64,000 nt of DNA from Pseudooceanicola antarcticus (GTDB taxonomy: Bacteria > Pseudomonadota > Alphaproteobacteria > Rhodobacterales > Rhodobacteraceae). Under the pieces are notes generated by a model. The model ran no database searches, was not told the origin of the DNA, and was given only the letters and a program-made list of their open reading frames with translations. Positions 42,959 to 51,330 of this stretch are shown in pieces. A program made the position numbers and the translations under genes. The stretch lies in NCBI RefSeq assembly GCF_900215355.1, contig NZ_OBEA01000001.1, forward strand, positions 372,001-436,000, in the 5' to 3' direction. The stretch's first letter is position 1, and the number at the start of each line of letters is the position of its first letter.

Positions 42959-44326
42959 TCAGCCGAAGACGCGAGTCAGGGCCACGTCCATGGCGCCGGT
43001 GATCTCGTCGATATTGTCCTTCGTCGCGATCAGCGCGGGGCTGAGGCAGAGCGTGTTGTTGAAGCCGGGCAGCGAGCGGTTGGTGACACCGATCATCACG
43101 CCCTGGGCGCCACATTCGGCCACCACCTGCTGGGCCAGCTTCTCGGCCACGGGTTCCTTGGTGGCACGGTCGGCCACCAGCTCGGCACCCAGGAACAGGC
43201 CCTTGCCGCGCACGTCGCCCACGACCTTGTGCTTCTCCATCAGCTCTTCGAGCTTGGTCAGGCAGTACTCACCCATCTGGGTGGTGTTCTCCAGCAGACC
43301 TTCGTTCTCGATGATCTCCATGTTGGCCAGGGCCGCCGCCGGACCAGCGGTGCAGCCGCCGAAGGTGGAGATATCGCGGAAGTAGTTCAGCGGGTCGCTG
43401 GCATCGTCCTTGAACATGTCGAAGACCTCTTCGGTCGTGACAAGGCAGGCGATGGCGGCATAGCCCGAGGCCACACCCTTCGCCATGGTGACGAAATCGG
43501 GCTTGATGCCATAGTGCTGATAGCCGAACCAGGTGCCGGTCCGGCCGACGCCGCAGACGACCTCGTCGATGTGCAGCAGCACTTCGTACTTCTTGCAGAT
43601 CTCCTGCACGCGCTCCCAGTAGCCCTTGGGCGGGGTGATAACGCCACCGCCGGCGGTGACGGGTTCCAGGCAGATGGCACCGACGGTCTCGGGGCCTTCG
43701 CGCAGGATGACCTCTTCAATGGCATCGGCGGCGCGCTGGCCGTAGTCCTCGACATCCCACTGCTTGCGGTACTCAAGGCAATGCGGGACCTCGACGAAGC
43801 CGGGGGTCAGCGGGCCGTACTGCATGTGGCGCTCGGGCTGACCGCAGGCCGACAGGGCGGCAATGGTGGTGCCGTGGTAGTCGCGCTCGCGGAACAGGAT
43901 CTTGGTCTTCTTGCCGCCAAAGCGCTTGTGCGCGATCTGGCGGACCATCTTGAAGGCCTTCTCGTTCGCCTCGGAGCCCGAGTTGCAATAGTAGACGCGG
44001 CTCAGGCCCGGCATCTTCTCGATCAGCTTTTCCGAGAACTTCGCACCGGGGATCGAGCCCGCGGAACCGGCGAAGTAGTTCAGCTTCACCAGCTGCTCGC
44101 GCACCGCATCGGCGATGCTTTCGCGGCCATAGCCGACATTGACCGTCCAGACCCCGCCCGAGACGGCGTCCAGGTAGCGGGTGCCCTTGGCATCCCAGAC
44201 ATGGATGCCCTTGCCCTCGACGATCACGCGGGGATCGGAGGTCTCGAAGGGCTTATGCTGGGTCAGGTGGTGCCAGACGTGGGCCTTGTCGGCGGCCACG
44301 ACATCGCTGAGATCGTTATCGTACAT
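42959..44326 (-). CDS. tpa: Taurine--pyruvate aminotransferase
   Basis: A 455-residue PLP class III aminotransferase. The N-terminus MYDNDLSDVVAADKAHVWHH and AVSGGVWTVNVGYGRESI are diagnostic of Tpa proteins. PLP motifs include SGSEANEKAFKM, DEVVCGVGRTGTWFGYQ and the lysine in FVTMAKGVASGYAAIA. It converts taurine and pyruvate to sulfoacetaldehyde and alanine. It is divergent from the tauR regulator gene and is followed by its own terminator. Spacing and content match taurine catabolic loci in Rhodobacteraceae. The assignment is strong. Confidence 0.9.
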   Translation of the reverse strand: MYDNDLSDVVAADKAHVWHHLTQHKPFETSDPRVIVEGKGIHVWDAKGTRYLDAVSGGVWTVNVGYGRESIADAVREQLVKLNYFAGSAGSIPGAKFSEKLIEKMPGLSRVYYCNSGSEANEKAFKMVRQIAHKRFGGKKTKILFRERDYHGTTIAALSACGQPERHMQYGPLTPGFVEVPHCLEYRKQWDVEDYGQRAADAIEEVILREGPETVGAICLEPVTAGGGVITPPKGYWERVQEICKKYEVLLHIDEVVCGVGRTGTWFGYQHYGIKPDFVTMAKGVASGYAAIACLVTTEEVFDMFKDDASDPLNYFRDISTFGGCTAGPAAALANMEIIENEGLLENTTQMGEYCLTKLEELMEKHKVVGDVRGKGLFLGAELVADRATKEPVAEKLAQQVVAECGAQGVMIGVTNRSLPGFNNTLCLSPALIATKDNIDEITGAMDVALTRVFG

Positions 44327-44384
44327 GTTCTTCTCCCTGAGGGGTTCTGCGCCCTAAAAGACCATCTGACCGGTGTTGGGACAG

Positions 44385-44413
44385 GTCCAGCGGGCGGACT
44401 TCCATGGGGCCAG
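44385..44413 (-). promoter_or_regulatory. Direct repeat in the tpa-tauR intergenic region
   Basis: Read on the minus strand, CTGGCC (44413-44408) and CTGGAC (44390-44385) form a direct repeat spaced 23 bp apart, about two helical turns. A related CTGACC lies nearby at about 44366. MocR-type regulators such as TauR are known to bind short direct repeats in front of the genes they activate, so this is a candidate TauR site for tpa and/or tauR itself. Confidence 0.45.
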
Positions 44414-44519
44414 AGGCGTTTTCGCCCGATTTCCGCCGGATCACCCGCCCCGGTGCCGCGACATTCGGCAGCCAAGGGGCTATCCTGCGGCCCCGGACCC
44501 CGCCAGTAGACCACGAACC

Positions 44520-45950
44520 ATGCTGAATTTCATCTCCCGTCACGGCTCAGAGCCGATCCAGTCGCAGCTGCGGCGGGGCATCGTGGATGCGATTCACTCG
44601 GGCCAGATGCAACTGGGCCAGAAGATGCCCGCCTCGCGGCAGCTGGCCGGGCAGCTCGGCATTGCCCGCAACACGGTGACGGCGGTCTACGAGGACCTGG
44701 TGGCGCGCGGCTACCTGGAATCGCGGCCCCGGCTGGGCGTCTTCGTCGCCCGCGACCTGCCCGCCGAACCCGGCACCGCGCCGCGCCCCCGCCCCGGCGA
44801 CGGGCCCGACTGGGACACCCGCCTGAACCAGCGCCCCTCGCGCCTGCGCCACCTGCAGAAGCCCTCGAACTGGCAGGATTACCGCTATCCCTTCATCTCG
44901 GGGCAGGTCGATCCCAGCCTGTTTCCGATCAACACCTGGCGCAGCTGTTCCCGCGATGCGCTTGGCCGCTCGGCCATCGACTGGTGGACCGCCGACCGCG
45001 CCGACGAGGACGACCCCCTGCTGGTCGAGCAGATTCGCAGCCAGATCCTGCCCCAGCGCGGGATCTACGCCCGCAGCGACGAGATCCTCGTGACGCTCGG
45101 CGCGCAGGAGGGGCTCTACCTGCTGGCCCGCCTGCTGGCCGGGCCCGGCACCACCGTGGGCTGCGAGCGCCCCGGCTATCCCGACAGCCGCCACATCATG
45201 CAGCTCTCGGGCGCCGCGATCCGCGACCTGTCGGTGGACGGCGAAGGGGCAAGGCTGGAGGGGGCCATGGACCTGGCCGTGCTGACACCGGGCTTCCAGA
45301 GCCCCACCATGGTCACCATGTCCCCCGCCCGCCAGGCCGAGGTGCTGGACCGCGCCGCCCGCGACGACATCCTGCTGATCGAGGACGATTACGAAGGCGC
45401 CACCGCCGCGCCAGGCACCACCACCCTGCGCGGGCTCGACCGCTCGGGCCGGGTCGCCTACCTGGGCACGCTGTCGAAGATCCTGGCGCCGGGCGTGCGG
45501 CTTGGCTTCCTCGTCGCCGACCCGGCGCTGGTGGCCGAGGCCCGCTGGCTGCGTCGCCTCATCCACCGCTCTGCCCCGCTGAACAACCAGCGCACCGCCG
45601 GGATCTTCCTGGCCGAAGGCCACTACCTGGCCCTGCAACGCCGCCTGCGCGAGGCCCTCATGCGCCGCCACGCCGAGGTGCTGGCCGCCTGCGCCCGCTA
45701 CCTGCCGGGCTTCCGTCACCCCGAGACCTCGGGCGGCACCTCGCTCTGGCTGGAATGCCCCGAGGGCCTGGACGGCCGCGCCCTGATCACGGAAGCCGCC
45801 CGGCGCGGGGTACTGATCGAATCCGGTGACGCCTTCGTCCCCGAAGAACAGGCCGGGCGCTTCCTGCGCCTCGGGATCTCTCATATCGACGAAGCGCGGA
45901 TCGACGACGGCCTGGCAGAGCTGGGACGCGCTGCCGACAGCCTGCGCTGA
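44520..45950 (+). CDS. tauR: MocR-family (GntR plus aminotransferase domain) regulator TauR
   Basis: A 476-residue fusion of an N-terminal GntR winged helix (about 1-80: GEPIQSQLRRGIVDAI-like, PASRQLAGQLGIARNTVTAVYEDLVARGYL) and a C-terminal class I aminotransferase-like domain with LLIEDDYEG and the PLP-lysine motif GTLSKILAPGVRLGF. The start is ATG 44520; earlier in-frame codons are not supported. It diverges from tpa and precedes the aldehyde dehydrogenase. TauR is known to activate taurine genes in Rhodobacter in response to taurine, and the context here fits well. Confidence 0.87.
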   Translation: MLNFISRHGSEPIQSQLRRGIVDAIHSGQMQLGQKMPASRQLAGQLGIARNTVTAVYEDLVARGYLESRPRLGVFVARDLPAEPGTAPRPRPGDGPDWDTRLNQRPSRLRHLQKPSNWQDYRYPFISGQVDPSLFPINTWRSCSRDALGRSAIDWWTADRADEDDPLLVEQIRSQILPQRGIYARSDEILVTLGAQEGLYLLARLLAGPGTTVGCERPGYPDSRHIMQLSGAAIRDLSVDGEGARLEGAMDLAVLTPGFQSPTMVTMSPARQAEVLDRAARDDILLIEDDYEGATAAPGTTTLRGLDRSGRVAYLGTLSKILAPGVRLGFLVADPALVAEARWLRRLIHRSAPLNNQRTAGIFLAEGHYLALQRRLREALMRRHAEVLAACARYLPGFRHPETSGGTSLWLECPEGLDGRALITEAARRGVLIESGDAFVPEEQAGRFLRLGISHIDEARIDDGLAELGRAADSLR

Positions 45951-45981
45951 TCTGGCCACATCAAAGCGCGATTCTGGCCCT
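45951..45981 (+). promoter_or_regulatory. 22-bp-spaced direct repeat upstream of the aldehyde dehydrogenase gene
   Basis: TCTGGCC begins at 45951 and again at 45973, 22 bp apart, in the 141-bp gap between tauR and the dehydrogenase gene. The repeat unit resembles the CTGGCC/CTGGAC pair before tpa, so both may be TauR-binding sites. Each is about two DNA turns apart. Confidence 0.45.
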
Positions 45982-46091
45982 ATCGGCCCCGCCCCGATCC
46001 TCCTAGGTTCGCGCCGACCGGCCGCATCTCCTCCGAGGCGGCCCCTCCCCCAATTGCGACCCATGCGCCCGAGGCGCCAAGGAGAACAACA

Positions 46092-47579
46092 ATGACCACG
46101 CCTGTCCTTCCCCACTCCCCCGAAGCCCTGATCGCCACCTATGAAGGCGTCAACCTGGTCGGCGGCGCGAAGGTCCCTGCTGCGGCGACCCTGCCGGTGA
46201 TGAACCCCGCCACCGGCGCGCAGATCGGCCTGGCCGCCGCCTCGGACGAAGCCGAGACCGCCGTCGCCATCGAGGTCGCCGCCGCCGCCTTCACCGCCTG
46301 GTCGCAGACCCCGGCCCGCGCCCGTGGCAAGCTGGTCGCCGAAGCCGCCCGCGCGCTGAGCGCCAACGCCGAGGTCATCGCCCAGGTCCTGGCCCGCGAG
46401 ACCGGCAAGGCCATCCGCACCGAATGCCGCGGTGAAGTCGCCACCGCTATCGACATCCTGGACTTCTACGCCGGCCTCGGCTCCGAGCTGAAGGGCGAGA
46501 CGGTGCCCTTCCACCCCCGCTCGCTGACCACCACCATCCGCGAACCGCTCGGCGTGGTCGGCGCCATCCTGCCCTGGAACGTGCCGCTGGTGCTGATGAT
46601 GCTGAAGATCGCCCCGGCGCTGGTGGCGGGCAACACCGTGGTGGTGAAAGCCTCCGAAGAGGCCCCCTTCGCCACCTTCGCCATGGTCGACCTGATCGCC
46701 CGGATCCTGCCCGAAGGCACGGTGAACGTGATCAACGGCACCGGCCCGGCCTGCGGCGCACCGCTCTGCGCCCACCCGAAGGTCGCCAAGATCACCTTCA
46801 CCGGCTCCGAGGCCGTCGGCCAGGCCGTCTATGAAGCCGCCGCCAAGAAAATCATCCCGGTCAGCCTGGAACTCGGCGGCAAATCCCCGATGATCGTCTG
46901 CGCCGATGCGGATCTGGGCAAGGCTGTCTCCGGGGCCATCTCGGGCATGCGCTTCACCCGCCAGGGGCAAAGCTGCACCGCCGCCAGCCGCATCTACGTC
47001 CACGCCGACCTGATGGAGCCCTTCCTGTCCCAGCTGACCGAGGCACTGGAGAAGCTGAAGATCGGCGACCCGCTGGACGAGTCCACCGACGTCGGCACCA
47101 TCATCAACGCCAAGCAGGCAAAGGTGATCCGCGATTTCGTCGCCAAGGCGGAAGAGACCCCCGGCGCCCGCGTGTTGCGCTTCGGCCAGCTGCCCGAGGG
47201 CACTGACCTCTCGCCCGATCTCTTCCTGCAGCCCACGCTGCTGATGGACCTGCCCGCCGATCACCCCTGCATCCAGCAGGAAATCTTCGGCCCCGTCGCC
47301 TATCTGGAGGCCTGGACCGACTACGAAGAGGTGATGGCCAAGGCCAATGACACCCACTACGGCCTCGCGGCCTCGGTCTGGACGACCTCTCTGTCCACCG
47401 CGCTCGACAGCACGGCGCGACTCAACGCGGGCTACGTGCAGGTGAACCAGAACCTGACCATCCAGCCCAATGTCTCCTACGGCGGCTTCGGGCGCTCGGG
47501 GCTGGGCAAGGAGGCCTCGCTGGAGGCCATGCTGGCACATTTCACCCGGTCGAAAACCATCGTTCTGAACTTCGACTGA
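46092..47579 (+). CDS. safD: Aldehyde dehydrogenase, likely sulfoacetaldehyde dehydrogenase (SafD)
   Basis: A 495-residue NAD(P)-dependent aldehyde dehydrogenase. It has the cofactor region PWNVPLVLMMLKIAPAL, FTGSEAVGQ, the base glutamate in LELGGKSP, the catalytic cysteine in GQSCTAASR and EIFGPVAYLE. In Neptuniibacter a SafD enzyme oxidises sulfoacetaldehyde to sulfoacetate. Here the gene lies between tauR and a TauE/SafE exporter and near tpa, so the same role is likely. The substrate cannot be proved from sequence. The stop codon overlaps the exporter start by 1 nt (TGATG). Confidence 0.8.
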   Translation: MTTPVLPHSPEALIATYEGVNLVGGAKVPAAATLPVMNPATGAQIGLAAASDEAETAVAIEVAAAAFTAWSQTPARARGKLVAEAARALSANAEVIAQVLARETGKAIRTECRGEVATAIDILDFYAGLGSELKGETVPFHPRSLTTTIREPLGVVGAILPWNVPLVLMMLKIAPALVAGNTVVVKASEEAPFATFAMVDLIARILPEGTVNVINGTGPACGAPLCAHPKVAKITFTGSEAVGQAVYEAAAKKIIPVSLELGGKSPMIVCADADLGKAVSGAISGMRFTRQGQSCTAASRIYVHADLMEPFLSQLTEALEKLKIGDPLDESTDVGTIINAKQAKVIRDFVAKAEETPGARVLRFGQLPEGTDLSPDLFLQPTLLMDLPADHPCIQQEIFGPVAYLEAWTDYEEVMAKANDTHYGLAASVWTTSLSTALDSTARLNAGYVQVNQNLTIQPNVSYGGFGRSGLGKEASLEAMLAHFTRSKTIVLNFD

Positions 47580-48307
47580 TGGATCAGATCACGCTTATCT
47601 GCACCGCCGTCTTCGCGGCGGCGGTGCTGCGCGGGCTGACGGGCTTCGGCTTCGCCCTGGCGGCGGTGCCCGCGCTCAGTCTCTTCCTGGACCCGGCGCA
47701 GGCGGTGACCATCGCCATCCTGCTGCAATGCATGGTGGGTCTGCGCGACCTGGCGCTGATGCGGAAACTGGTGCAATTCCGAGCGCTTGGCCTGATGGGC
47801 GCGGGCGCGCTGATCGGCACGCCACTGGGCATCTGGGGGCTGACGCTGCTGCCGGCGGATGTCATGCGGCTGGTGCTGGCGGGGATCGTCGGCATCGGCC
47901 TCGCCGCGCTGATCCTGAAGACCCGCCTGCCGCCGGGCCCCGGCCCGGCCATTGGCGCGGGCTTCGCCTCGGGGCTCTTCTCGGGGCTGGCGGCCATGCC
48001 CGGCCCGCCCGCCATCGCCTACTTCCTGGGCACGGAAACCCCGGCGAAACAGACCCGCGCCTCGCTCATGGTCTTCTTCTTCCTGACCTCGCTGATCGCC
48101 ATGCCGGGCCTCTGGCTGACCGGCCGGCTACATGCGGAAACCTTCACCCAGGCCCTGATCGCCTTCCCGGCGCTGCTGATCGGCACCTGGGCCGGAGGCC
48201 GCGCCTTCGAGAAACTGGGCGAAGGCGGCTACCGCACCGCCGCCACCGCCCTGCTGGGCGTCACGGCAGCGGTCACCGCGACCCGCGGCCTTGCCGGGCT
48301 CCTCTAG
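47579..48307 (+). CDS. safE: TauE/SafE family membrane exporter, likely sulfoacetate export
   Basis: A 242-residue TauE/SafE (DUF81) protein with about seven to eight helices. Visible are RGLTGFGFALAAVPALSLFL at the N-terminus, GALIGTPLGIWGL and a second-half repeat GAGFASGLFSGLAAMPGPP, typical of this two-repeat family that exports sulfonates or sulfite. It is coupled to the dehydrogenase by overlapping stop and start. A palindromic module follows directly after the stop at 48307. Sulfite export is the alternative role, but there is no Xsc gene here to make sulfite. Confidence 0.85.
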   Translation: MDQITLICTAVFAAAVLRGLTGFGFALAAVPALSLFLDPAQAVTIAILLQCMVGLRDLALMRKLVQFRALGLMGAGALIGTPLGIWGLTLLPADVMRLVLAGIVGIGLAALILKTRLPPGPGPAIGAGFASGLFSGLAAMPGPPAIAYFLGTETPAKQTRASLMVFFFLTSLIAMPGLWLTGRLHAETFTQALIAFPALLIGTWAGGRAFEKLGEGGYRTAATALLGVTAAVTATRGLAGLL

Positions 48308-48310
48308 CCT

Positions 48311-48375
48311 CATCACCAGGCTGAAAATACTCCGGGGGGGAATTGAGCCGCAGGCTCAAGGGGGGCAGAGCCCCC
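48311..48375 (+). repeat. Composite palindromic module after the exporter gene (third copy)
   Basis: A 31-bp core (CATCACCAGGCTGAAAATAC, then TCCGGGGGGGA) matches the cores at 14441 (inverted) and 14567. It is followed by the perfect hairpin TTGAGCC-GCA-GGCTCAA (48343-48359) and the G/C hairpin GGGGGC-AGA-GCCCCC (48361-48375). The layout core, variable 7-bp hairpin, constant G/C hairpin is the same as in the two copies at 14390-14631. It begins 3 bp after the exporter stop, so it may also form its 3' end. Confidence 0.8.
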
Positions 48376-48446
48376 ACCCCCAAGCGACATTTGCATCCTG
48401 CCCCGCAACGCCCTAAGTCATTTCCAACTGCCGAAGGATGCCGCCC

Positions 48447-49061
48447 GTGACCAATCACCTGTACAAGAACGACCTGCCCGACGGTCTGGACCTCGGCCCC
48501 GTGGTGGCCATCGACTGCGAGACCATGGGCCTGAACCCGCACCGCGACCGGCTCTGCGTGATCCAGATGTCCGGGGGCGACGGCAATTCCCATATCGTCC
48601 AGGTCGAGAAGGGCCAAACCGAGGCCCCGAACCTCTGCCGCATGCTGGAGGACCCGCAGGTCCTGAAGCTCTTCCACTTCGGGCGCTTCGACATCGCGGC
48701 CATGTACAATGCCTTCGGCGCGCTCGCCGCGCCGGTCTATTGCACCAAGATCGCCAGCCGGCTGGTGCGCACCTATACCGACCGCCACGGGCTGAAGAAC
48801 CTGACCCAGGAGCTGATCGGCGTCGATATCTCGAAACAGCAGCAGATGTCGGACTGGGGCGCGCCCGAGCTGACCGATGCGCAGCTCGACTACGCGGCCT
48901 CGGATGTCCTCTACCTGCACCAGCTGCGCGACAAGCTGGACCAGCGCCTCGCCCGTGAAGGCCGCACGGAGATGGCCCAGGCCTGCTTCGACTTCCTGCC
49001 GATGCGCGCCAAGCTCGACCTGGCCGGCTGGCCCGAGATCGACATCTTCGCCCATTCGTAA
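48447..49061 (+). CDS. rnd: Ribonuclease D (DEDD 3'-5' exonuclease)
   Basis: A short RNase D of about 204 residues, lacking the HRDC domains of the E. coli enzyme. The DEDD exonuclease residues are seen in VVAIDCETMGLN, LKLFHFGRFDIAAMYN and LDYAASDVLYLHQLRD. I prefer the GTG at 48447 (TNHLYKNDL) as start over the ATG at 48438, because AAGG lies 9 bases upstream of GTG but directly next to the ATG, and the next residues match the family N-terminus. It trims stable RNA 3' ends. It is the first gene of a run leading into lptC with a 9-bp gap. Confidence 0.9.
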   Translation: MTNHLYKNDLPDGLDLGPVVAIDCETMGLNPHRDRLCVIQMSGGDGNSHIVQVEKGQTEAPNLCRMLEDPQVLKLFHFGRFDIAAMYNAFGALAAPVYCTKIASRLVRTYTDRHGLKNLTQELIGVDISKQQQMSDWGAPELTDAQLDYAASDVLYLHQLRDKLDQRLAREGRTEMAQACFDFLPMRAKLDLAGWPEIDIFAHS

Positions 49062-49070
49062 GGAGCGCCA

Positions 49071-49679
49071 ATGGCCGTCAGCGAGGCATCCCGCGCCCGG
49101 TATATCCGCTGGCTGAAGATCGCCCTGCCGCTGGCGGCCATGGCCCTGCTGTCGACGCTCTTCCTGCTCTCGGACAATGCCGATCCCATGGCCGAGATCC
49201 CCTTCTCGACCATCGACCTCGAGGAATCCGCCCGCAGCCAGCGCGTCACCCGGCCCAGCTTCGCCGGCGCCAGTGCCGAGGGCGACCTGATCGCCTTCAC
49301 CGCCGCCGAGGCCCGCCCCCGCGACGACAACCGGCTCGACGCCACCGAGCTCAACGCGCGGATCGACATGACCTCCGGCAACGGGCTCGACGTCAGCGCC
49401 GCGACGGGGCTGATCGACCAGCCCGCCGATACCGCGACGCTGGCGGGCGGGGTGCTGATCACCACCACCACCGGCTACCGGATCCAGACCGAAGAGATCG
49501 ACATGGGCATGAAGGCCCTGCGCGCCCAGACCGCCGGAGAGATCCGCGCCGAAGGTCCGCCGGGCCGCTTCACCGCCGGGCGCATGGAACTGACCACCGA
49601 CCCGGAAACCGGCAAGCCCTATTTGGTTTTCACCCAAGGGGTGAAGCTGGTATATCTGCCCGGAACGACCGAGGAGTGA
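49071..49679 (+). CDS. lptC: LPS export protein LptC
   Basis: A 202-residue single-span inner-membrane protein. A basic N-terminus is followed by a membrane helix (IALPLAAMALLSTLFLL) and a periplasmic beta-jellyroll (LDATELNARIDMTSG, ATLAGGVLITTTTGYRIQTEE) that carries lipopolysaccharide from LptB2FG to LptA. The sequence is weakly conserved across bacteria, but position in front of lptA and lptB makes the call firm. The stop lies just before the lptA ATG. Confidence 0.9.
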   Translation: MAVSEASRARYIRWLKIALPLAAMALLSTLFLLSDNADPMAEIPFSTIDLEESARSQRVTRPSFAGASAEGDLIAFTAAEARPRDDNRLDATELNARIDMTSGNGLDVSAATGLIDQPADTATLAGGVLITTTTGYRIQTEEIDMGMKALRAQTAGEIRAEGPPGRFTAGRMELTTDPETGKPYLVFTQGVKLVYLPGTTEE

Positions 49680-49684
49680 CCGCC

Positions 49685-50197
49685 ATGACCCGCGCCAAGA
49701 CCCGCCAGATTTCGCTGCGCAGCCTCACCCTCGTGACCGGGATGCTTGCCGCGATGAGCCTCGGCGCCCAGGCCCAGGAGACCTCGATCCCCTTCGGCAC
49801 CGCCTCGGACAGCGCCGCACCGATCCAGGTCGAATCCGAGACGCTCTCGGTCAGCCAGGACGATGGCGCGGCGATCTTCCAGGGGGCCGTGCTGGTCGAG
49901 CAGGACGAAATGCGCCTGACCGCCGCCAGGGTCGAGGTGATCTATGACGAGGACCAGTCCCGCATCGAGCGGCTCGAAGCCACCGGCGGTGTGACCCTGG
50001 TCTCGGGCGAGGACGCCGCCGAGGCCGATCGCGCCGATTACGCTGTCGAGGATGGCGATCTCGTGCTTTCCGGCAACGTGCTGCTGGTGCGCGGCCTCTC
50101 GACCATCTCGGCCGAGCGGATGCGCATCAATGTCGACGCCGGCACCGCCGTGATGGAAGGCCGCGTGCGCACCTTCCTGACCCAGGACGGTAACTGA
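49685..50197 (+). CDS. lptA: LPS transport periplasmic protein LptA
   Basis: A 170-residue OstA-like protein. The ATG at 49685 (MTRAKTRQISL) is preferred to a GTG at 49676 because GAGGAG lies 8 bases upstream of it. A signal peptide ending GAQAQ precedes IQVESETLSVSQDDGAAIFQ, then GVTLVSGEDAAEADRADYAV and LVLSGNVLLVRG, the repeated beta strands of the LPS-bridge fold. It forms the periplasmic bridge between LptC and LptDE. Confidence 0.92.
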   Translation: MTRAKTRQISLRSLTLVTGMLAAMSLGAQAQETSIPFGTASDSAAPIQVESETLSVSQDDGAAIFQGAVLVEQDEMRLTAARVEVIYDEDQSRIERLEATGGVTLVSGEDAAEADRADYAVEDGDLVLSGNVLLVRGLSTISAERMRINVDAGTAVMEGRVRTFLTQDGN

Positions 50198-50200
50198 GCC

Positions 50201-50959
50201 ATGACCGCCGCCCATCTCACGCTTGAGGAAGGTCAGCAGGGCCTGCGCATCCAGTCCCTGCGCAAGGCCTATCGCAAGCGCGTGGTGATCCGCGATGTCT
50301 CGATGAGCCTGGACCGGGGCGAGGTGGTGGCGCTGCTCGGGCCCAATGGCTCCGGCAAGACGACCACCTTCTATTCCATCGCCGGGCTGGTGATTCCCGA
50401 GGGCGGCCGGGTGATTCTCGACGGCACCGACGTGACCGGCCTGCCGATGTATCGCCGCGCCAAGCTGGGCATAGGCTATTTGCCGCAGGAGATGTCGATC
50501 TTCCGCGGCATGAACGTCGAGGACAACATCGCCTCGATTCTCGACATCACCTATTCCGACCGCCACAAGCGGCGCGAGCGGCTGGAAGAACTGCTGTCGG
50601 AATTCTCGATCGAGCACCTCCGCCGCGCCCCCGCCCTGGCCCTGTCGGGCGGCGAAAGACGCCGGGTCGAGATCGCCCGCTGCCTTGCCGCCGAACCCAA
50701 GTACCTGCTGCTGGACGAGCCCTTCGCCGGCGTCGATCCGATCTCGGTCGCGGATATCCGCCACCTGGTGGCGGACCTGAAAACCCGCGGCATCGGGGTG
50801 CTGATCACCGATCACAACGTCCGCGAAACCCTCGAGATCGTCGACCGCGCCTATATCCTGCACGACGGCAAGGTGCTGATGTCGGGCACCCCCGACGAAG
50901 TGGTGCAGAACGACAATGTGCGCCGCGTCTACCTTGGCGACTCTTTCCGCATCGGCTGA
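50201..50959 (+). CDS. lptB: LPS export ABC ATPase LptB
   Basis: A 252-residue cytoplasmic ATPase: Walker A GPNGSGKTTTFY, Q-loop YLPQEMSIFRGMNVEDN, signature LSGGERRRVEIARCLA, Walker B YLLLDEPFAGVDPISVADI and the switch histidine in ITDHNVRETL. It drives lipopolysaccharide out of the inner membrane with LptFG, which are not in the window. It follows lptA by 3 bp, completing an lptC-lptA-lptB run. Confidence 0.96.
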   Translation: MTAAHLTLEEGQQGLRIQSLRKAYRKRVVIRDVSMSLDRGEVVALLGPNGSGKTTTFYSIAGLVIPEGGRVILDGTDVTGLPMYRRAKLGIGYLPQEMSIFRGMNVEDNIASILDITYSDRHKRRERLEELLSEFSIEHLRRAPALALSGGERRRVEIARCLAAEPKYLLLDEPFAGVDPISVADIRHLVADLKTRGIGVLITDHNVRETLEIVDRAYILHDGKVLMSGTPDEVVQNDNVRRVYLGDSFRIG

Positions 50960-51330
50960 CACCGGCCACCTCGGGCCGCCCCGCAAACCGGGCCAATCCA
51001 AGTGATTTTTCCGTGCGGTCCCGGCGCGGTTTTCAAGGGCATTTCCCTCACAAACCCTTGAGAGGGCGGGAAAAAGCCCAAGGCCGCACCGGCATGGGCA
51101 GGGTTACGCCTTGGCAAGCTACCCTACCGGATTTCATTGACAGAAGCGCCCGACTCCTCGTCAAATGAACCCATGACAGCTTTGCGACACGCCGAATTCG
51201 GATTTTCGGTCCGCCCTTGCGGAAGCGGGGGATATTGGCGCCGCAACCTGTCGATTTTCCGCAGCATTCGAGCCTGAGCCCGCGGCACCCGCCGCAGGCT
51301 GACGCCCGACATGTCATGAGAGGAGACGGA
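50960..51330. other. Noncoding gap between lptB and hpf
   Basis: This 371-bp gap holds no recognisable gene. It contains a hairpin-like CCTTG...CAAGG element at 51057-51084, with an inner GGC/GCC pair and an A-rich loop. It also has an AT-containing stretch leading to AGAGGAGA before the hpf ATG. In many proteobacteria rpoN lies here; I see no remnant of it in either strand. Confidence 0.65.

Noticed and set aside
44547-47540. A 997-codon minus-strand frame across tauR and the aldehyde dehydrogenase
   Set aside because: Gly/Gln/His-rich translation with no motifs; the plus-strand genes are complete.
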